Both the position numbers and the translations under genes were made by a program. A stretch of DNA of 6,990 nt from an uncultured Akkermansia sp. Lineage in GTDB: Bacteria > Verrucomicrobiota > Verrucomicrobiia > Verrucomicrobiales > Akkermansiaceae. The notes below the pieces were generated by a model. It did not search any database, had not been told where the DNA came from, and was given only the letters and a program-made list of their open reading frames with translations. Location of the stretch: contig CAAFXA010000305.1 in NCBI GenBank assembly GCA_900766865.1, positions 1-6,990 of the forward strand, in the 5' to 3' direction. Each line of letters begins with the position of its first letter. Positions within the stretch are counted from its first letter, which is position 1. Shown here in pieces: positions 6,201-6,990 of the stretch.

Positions 6201-6990
6201 CAGGATAATGTCGCAAATGGTTACGTGTCATATGACGTAACGGCTCAGATCTTTACGAATCCGTTTGGTGTCACATCTCTGGATCCGGAGGAAAGCCCGG
6301 ATTCCGGTAACACCTGGGTATATGAGGATGGTAGCCACGCCAAGCTGAACGTAGATAAGATAACATATGAGATTATCTTCACCGGTGATGCCGGTACACA
6401 CTATATGGCCGCCGATTCGACAGATGCCGTGGTGTATGATGCCACCAATGACGAGTTTGCCAAGGCTACGGATTTGGTGCTCAATGGTGGCTCCATCGTG
6501 CTCAATACCGGTCTGGATAAGAGCGAAGGCAGCAAGCTGACCGGCGGCATTCGTGCCGAGAAGGATGGTACGGTGACCATCTCCGAGGGCGTCACGCTGG
6601 AGCAGGCAGACCTGAATGCCAATGGCAATACCGTAACCCTGCTGGGTGGCGGAATATACGATTTGGCTGCTGACACAACGCTTGGCACGGGAGTGGGGCT
6701 GGGTGCAGATGATGCTGCAACGACCGATGTGGCAGAGGGCTGGACAGGCACTGTGACCACCTCCGCAATCTCCGTGAGCGATATCAGCGCTCTGGGCAAT
6801 GCAAACTCTGCCGTAGCCCTGACGGGAGATGTGGTGACCACCTCCCTGAGCACGGGCAGCGTTGGCAAGGTGACGATGAAGAGCCTGGAGGCCGGCACAC
6901 TGAAGGCTGACCAGAGCGAGCTGAGCATCGCCGGTGCCACCACGCTGAAGAAGGACAGCACTGTGGGTACCGCCGCATTCAATGGCGGCC
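60..6990 (+). CDS. Giant autotransporter-like surface protein with PATR-type beta-strand repeats, 3' end missing
   Basis: A single frame stays open for 2310 codons and leaves the window without a stop. The ATG at 60 is the first start after an in-frame TAG at 51-53, so no upstream start is possible. The product begins with a signal peptide (residues 1-48, cut expected after AKA). The rest is low-complexity beta-strand sequence rich in Gly, Thr, Ser, Asn and Asp, with only about nine scattered Cys after the signal. Four PATR-like units (near residues 528-561, 839-873, 1248-1282, 1568-1603), three Trp-containing units (975-1064, 1751-1838, 2071-2127) and a WTGTV unit (2208-2257) are visible. 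In known families such passengers fold as right-handed beta-helices at the cell surface. The outer-membrane barrel or anchor expected at the C-terminus is not in the window, so calling it an autotransporter is inference. No enzyme motif is seen, and ligand and function are unknown. Codon use changes strongly along the gene. The gene looks intact, with no frameshift. Confidence 0.93.
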   Translation, partial: MKLHLPKKLFAAVMACMATFSGLSTTIGTGFIAGGAVTIAFVAQEAKAEWAADSGTNGYIYWYSDSTTSDLVLPTSASDVSNPGYATNPEAWTKFFICGSNNTPREGEKLVLTLNSITGADGVSVAFDANPWDANQYITNVTIDNLFGHEGTGSLKLLNDKNTETSVTVNQVTGVLSGAVNIGTMNIGTEQSTTILKGSLLNSGTMVLKGTFGVDCSNVANYVLSEESTNNAILWSDAANSQGIKSVAGREYLVLSDSVDVEGAVFTGATIVKETWGWVYTAADSEERLVSSDYSVHTADVKTSRITDAEWSVLTGFEISSGKKLIVDDLTHGVKTVKLSDDGILVLSPGKTVELGRVLDGITGGSLVISGTGTNICHIGNMLNDANMTVDGATLTIDENFTSKLKGNMTITNKGLVKVQGGLSSKDSLFNWGSDSKVEVLHDSVLDLADSRWSINNASSYDYELYLSDSKLLGKGDEHGVLDFISGGAVKADGNSEIEGLIRLRGGEIELNVDGENSILTISRTHSGGALKKTGSGKLVITEGLDHSGNTTIESGTLEFATKSNKQYNNKLTLSDNVKLLHTDVGVTTIRGTLGSIDTSDASKRSIKNAIGVQKGVLVAAYDEKSVTKYEMESLSLSGGGSFLFFADESGKALTVNNIDVGQGGGEFGTFESSNCFNVAFTINEIVGTDTKLRLVSGAKTNDATIFDLAGESTENSFSGTIELYGKSSQFGANGTKRNFALNITDGAKTSKSVIATAEYVAGGNFPEGRHRIGIGINDADGVTVAGLQSTGAAEVVIFSGAAAVGSTSYSSDTTVRTLTINTAENAYYVTDATVLGNLNLVKNGEGHQHLSGDLSQFNGSITINEGVLTLSGISASSLKMAAAGTLGLQLKDTAANALTLSSLAADSSAINLQLRADTAGTYTAIGKADDWAGLTSDKLGNIQYVLQHGLTASHVLTENGELQITVTGEAKVGNLTWNTEGSSNNWALSDDKNWNIDGADALTHFCQSDNVTFNGNGEKVTIFGNVAATGINVTGVDWEWSGDGSVSSSGALTIDEGGELTISSTGIKTFTGGVTLKNGATLIVENDDCWSGVVRGIEKKIGTLVIATGKYHDTTGSKDPSFTAVIGADAGEDLLNTLRFSNGTSIKLTTTGSGEWEWLRVADTLEIVDGAHVEIAATTYDYRNSPCAATFRLSGAGKGEVGTAEASALALTHSKQTGFNSSLELLGDATIYLSDGVTASFRDGISGAGHTLTKTGAGKFQIHSAQNLGLDIYSGTVEMMASDAMLNSVTGSGTLNIASGTTNLAATTQFDGIVNLSGGNLNIISGVNNVVNALTFVGGAGSSSNLNIKSGASFAVSRAQLGDVVNSTVNVEAGGALNIVGSSSVGITNWEHYKSYSTFLLTHWNCDVYMNINGTFNMLNNQYISAVDVVSYNHKAVINIEDGGVMNAKGIELVGRDGSSNSQAIINVKYGATLNLGSAGLGDKLLDSRTLEETVNNTLTFNLNAGEQGDKAGATLGILEGAEKWSTERNLSWTGDVTFNTQGYKVADNGIGGTRENGTAGTIELKGGVSGGIIKDGIGELVLSGDVSGVSHLKVNTGTVSLETLSSTGRDIELAGGTTLDTALTLNGGSLTLSLAGTAASMGDEILTLGQASGTTLNLTLLDDAKVGDTFTLLKDIDSLADALADGAKVSDYFTMGTITVQSATGTALADDSTTLRPDITAERLGASALIFDTTTGELKITLAAAELEDDPLYWEPNATGDGKWGGPSWSGVDYEDDPKTPIAEPTFAHDPGVIKDEWCGDVVFTGDGAADAPAKVTVDTDAVVSDMIVANGHYTFAQDTVDDGNGGTTGVGSLSIQDKLTIGDAANPTQAASAILDMAVKVTDIELASGAASLTVNEAFVPTKDDDGKDVPISLIANKGGAIINGIADRTNLVFENAVIGGTAQKLGTDIPDDTSDDDIEINHLKLSSAVLTDDAGKPTGHGGGITFVNATITGAIDNGSDTNQSAAALQFVGTTVLDRTAMGDLISDEKVYYYNYIDGQDVARQDNVANGYVSYDVTAQIFTNPFGVTSLDPEESPDSGNTWVYEDGSHAKLNVDKITYEIIFTGDAGTHYMAADSTDAVVYDATNDEFAKATDLVLNGGSIVLNTGLDKSEGSKLTGGIRAEKDGTVTISEGVTLEQADLNANGNTVTLLGGGIYDLAADTTLGTGVGLGADDAATTDVAEGWTGTVTTSAISVSDISALGNANSAVALTGDVVTTSLSTGSVGKVTMKSLEAGTLKADQSELSIAGATTLKKDSTVGTAAFNGG
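204..1640 (+). other. N-terminal passenger region, repetitive beta-structure without a named family
   Basis: Residues 49-527 follow the signal peptide. The first part is rich in Trp, Tyr and Ser (residues 50-100) and may be a capping segment. After that, alternating hydrophobic and polar strands with turn-forming Gly, Asn and Asp predominate, as in 'GGSLVISGTG' and 'GATLTIDE'. This is the usual look of beta-helix coils that have diverged too far for a clear repeat to be read by eye. Codons here are AT-rich (GAT, AAT, GGT, ATA, TTA), unlike the signal-peptide region. I recognise no enzymatic or binding motif. Confidence 0.55.
600..626 (+). repeat. 15-base tandem repeat inside the gene (NIGT-M-NIGT)
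   Basis: The 12 bases AATATTGGTACT occur at 600-611 and again at 615-626, separated by ATG, so the period is 15 bases or five codons. The peptide is NIGT, Met, NIGT (residues 181-189). The match is exact at DNA level, as expected from slipped-strand duplication. It keeps the frame. Confidence 0.8.
1641..1742 (+). repeat. PATR-like beta-strand repeat unit 1
   Basis: Residues 528-561 are the clearest match in the protein to the autotransporter-associated beta-strand repeat (PATR). They contain 'KKTGSGKLVI', a short polar turn, then 'SGNTTIESGTLEF'. The family pattern as I know it is K-x-G-x-G-x-L-x-L, a variable loop, then G-x-T-x-I-x-x-G-x-L. Such repeats form two strands of a beta-helix coil and are thought to help the passenger fold as it crosses the outer membrane. 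Confidence 0.8.
2205..2678 (+). repeat. PATR-like module 2
   Basis: Residues 716-873 begin with 'FSGTIEL' (718-724), the second half of a PATR-type strand pair. A stretch with 'GLQSTGAAEV' (787-796) and 'TVRTLTI' follows, and the module ends in a fuller unit: 'LNLVKNGEGHQHLSGDL' (839-855), then 'FNGSITINEGVLTLSG' (858-873). Gly-x-Gly and the terminal G-x-L-T-L match the family pattern. The order of these pieces resembles composite modules I recall from large verrucomicrobial passengers. Confidence 0.7.
2982..3251 (+). repeat. Trp-containing passenger unit A (LTW...W...NW...DNVTF)
   Basis: Residues 975-1064 start with 'NLTWN' and have further Trp at 987 and 995 ('KNWN'). 'DNVTFNG' (1010-1016), a V-x-I-x-G-x-V strand and 'DWEWSGDGS' (1038-1046) follow. 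The unit closes with 'GALTIDEGGELTIS'. This order of motifs is the unit that sits between PATR repeats in many large passengers of Verrucomicrobiota and Planctomycetota, as I recall them. No binding role can be stated. It lies about 100 residues after PATR module 2. Confidence 0.65.
3801..3905 (+). repeat. PATR-like beta-strand repeat unit 3
   Basis: Residues 1248-1282 contain 'GHTLTKTGAGKFQI', a short Asn-containing turn and 'LDIYSGTVEM'. The K-T-G-x-G-K core matches unit 1 (residues 533-538) almost exactly. The central loop is shorter than usual, and the second strand lacks the G-x-T before the terminal SGT, so the unit is somewhat degenerate. Confidence 0.7.
4761..4868 (+). repeat. PATR-like beta-strand repeat unit 4
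   Basis: Residues 1568-1603 contain 'IIKDGIGELVLSGDVSG' followed by 'LKVNTGTVSL'. The K-D-G-x-G-x-L-V-L core, the SGD turn and the closing T-G-T-V match the other three units, most closely the end of module 2. Strand 1 and strand 2 are both well formed. It lies where codon use becomes GC-rich. Confidence 0.7.
5049..5147 (+). repeat. 23-residue internal duplication
   Basis: 'DDAKVGDTFTLL' at residues 1664-1675 and 'DGAKVSDYFTMG' at 1687-1698 are two copies offset by 23 residues (69 bases). The DNA is also similar, sharing GCCAAGGT in the same place. A spacing of 23 residues fits one coil of a beta-helix. The copies have diverged at several codons, so the duplication is not recent. Confidence 0.6.
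5310..5573 (+). repeat. Trp-containing passenger unit B
   Basis: Residues 1751-1838 repeat the plan of the unit at 2982-3251. 'LYWEP' (1754-1758) opens it, with Trp at 1766 and 1771, then a long acidic and Pro-containing loop. 'DVVFTGDG' (1803-1810) corresponds to DNVTFNGNG in unit A, followed by a V-x-V strand and 'ANGHYTF' (1832-1838). The loop between the Trp pair and the D-x-V-x-F strand is longer than in unit A. The unit is followed by 'GVGSLSIQDKLTIGD', again matching the closing strands of unit A. Confidence 0.6.
6270..6440 (+). repeat. Degenerate Trp-containing passenger unit C
   Basis: Residues 2071-2127 hold an acidic Pro-containing loop, a single Trp (2086) and 'YEIIFTGDAG', where FTGD (2107-2110) matches FTGD of unit B (1806-1809). 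A V-V-Y strand follows, then 'LVLNGGSIVLNTG' from 2139. The LTW/LYW opening is missing, so this is a weaker, eroded or shortened copy. It could be an independent strand pair that only happens to share FTGD. Confidence 0.35.
6681..6830 (+). repeat. WTGTV-type passenger unit
   Basis: Residues 2208-2257 run 'LGTGVGLG', an acidic linker, 'GWTGTV' (Trp2228), then 'ISALGNANSAVALTGD'. As I recall, units with a WTGTV core, a short 'L-x-x-LGN' segment and a closing V-x-L-x-G recur near the C-terminal half of large Akkermansia-type surface proteins. The assignment rests on this recollection only. A related 'LSWTGDVTF' occurs near 4656-4682. The unit is strongly GC-rich at third positions. Confidence 0.4.

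Noticed and set aside
6401..6982. Open frame of 193 codons on the - strand near the right edge
   Set aside because: It is Ser/Val/Pro/Ala-rich antisense sequence produced by the high third-position GC of the + strand gene.
60..6990. CRISPR array, tRNA, rRNA, insertion sequence or phage defence genes
   Set aside because: The whole stretch is one continuous coding frame. No regular spaced repeats, cloverleaf, terminal inverted repeats or second gene were seen.

Overview
The window holds one very large protein-coding gene on the + strand. Its frame starts at an ATG at 60 and runs without a stop to the right edge (6990), which gives 2310 complete codons. The product has a long export signal followed by a secreted passenger built from short Gly/Asn/Thr/Ser/Asp-rich beta-strand repeats. 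Such passengers are typical of giant autotransporter-like or beta-helical surface proteins. The C-terminus, where a beta-barrel translocator or other surface anchor would be expected, lies outside the window.

The organism is probably a member of the Verrucomicrobiota, perhaps Akkermansia or a gut relative. This rests on recall, not a search: the N-terminus MKLHLPKKL followed by a long Ala-rich signal, PATR-type strand repeats, Trp-containing 'LTW...W...NW...DNVTF' units and a 'WTGTV' unit all resemble large paralogous surface proteins of that group. No housekeeping gene is present to confirm it.

Layout: 1-59 is a short upstream stretch with no recognisable gene, although one frame stays open and ends in an ATGA overlap with the big gene. 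60-203 encodes the signal peptide. 204 to about 1640 encodes repetitive beta-structure without a family I can name. From about 1641 to the end there are four PATR-like units (near residues 528, 839, 1248 and 1568), three Trp-containing units (near 975, 1751 and 2071) and a WTGTV unit (near 2208). Two PATR units and two Trp units belong to a larger compound module that occurs twice (about 2583-3251 and 4782-5573).

Base composition is uneven within this single gene. Third-position GC is about 66% in the signal-peptide region, drops to about 34% right after it, stays low through the middle and reaches about 85% in the last 50 codons. That suggests a mosaic gene, with a conserved leader and C-terminal part flanking a divergent passenger. 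The many open stretches on the - strand are antisense shadows of this gene. I see no RNA gene, CRISPR array, insertion sequence or terminator, and no new multi-gene system.
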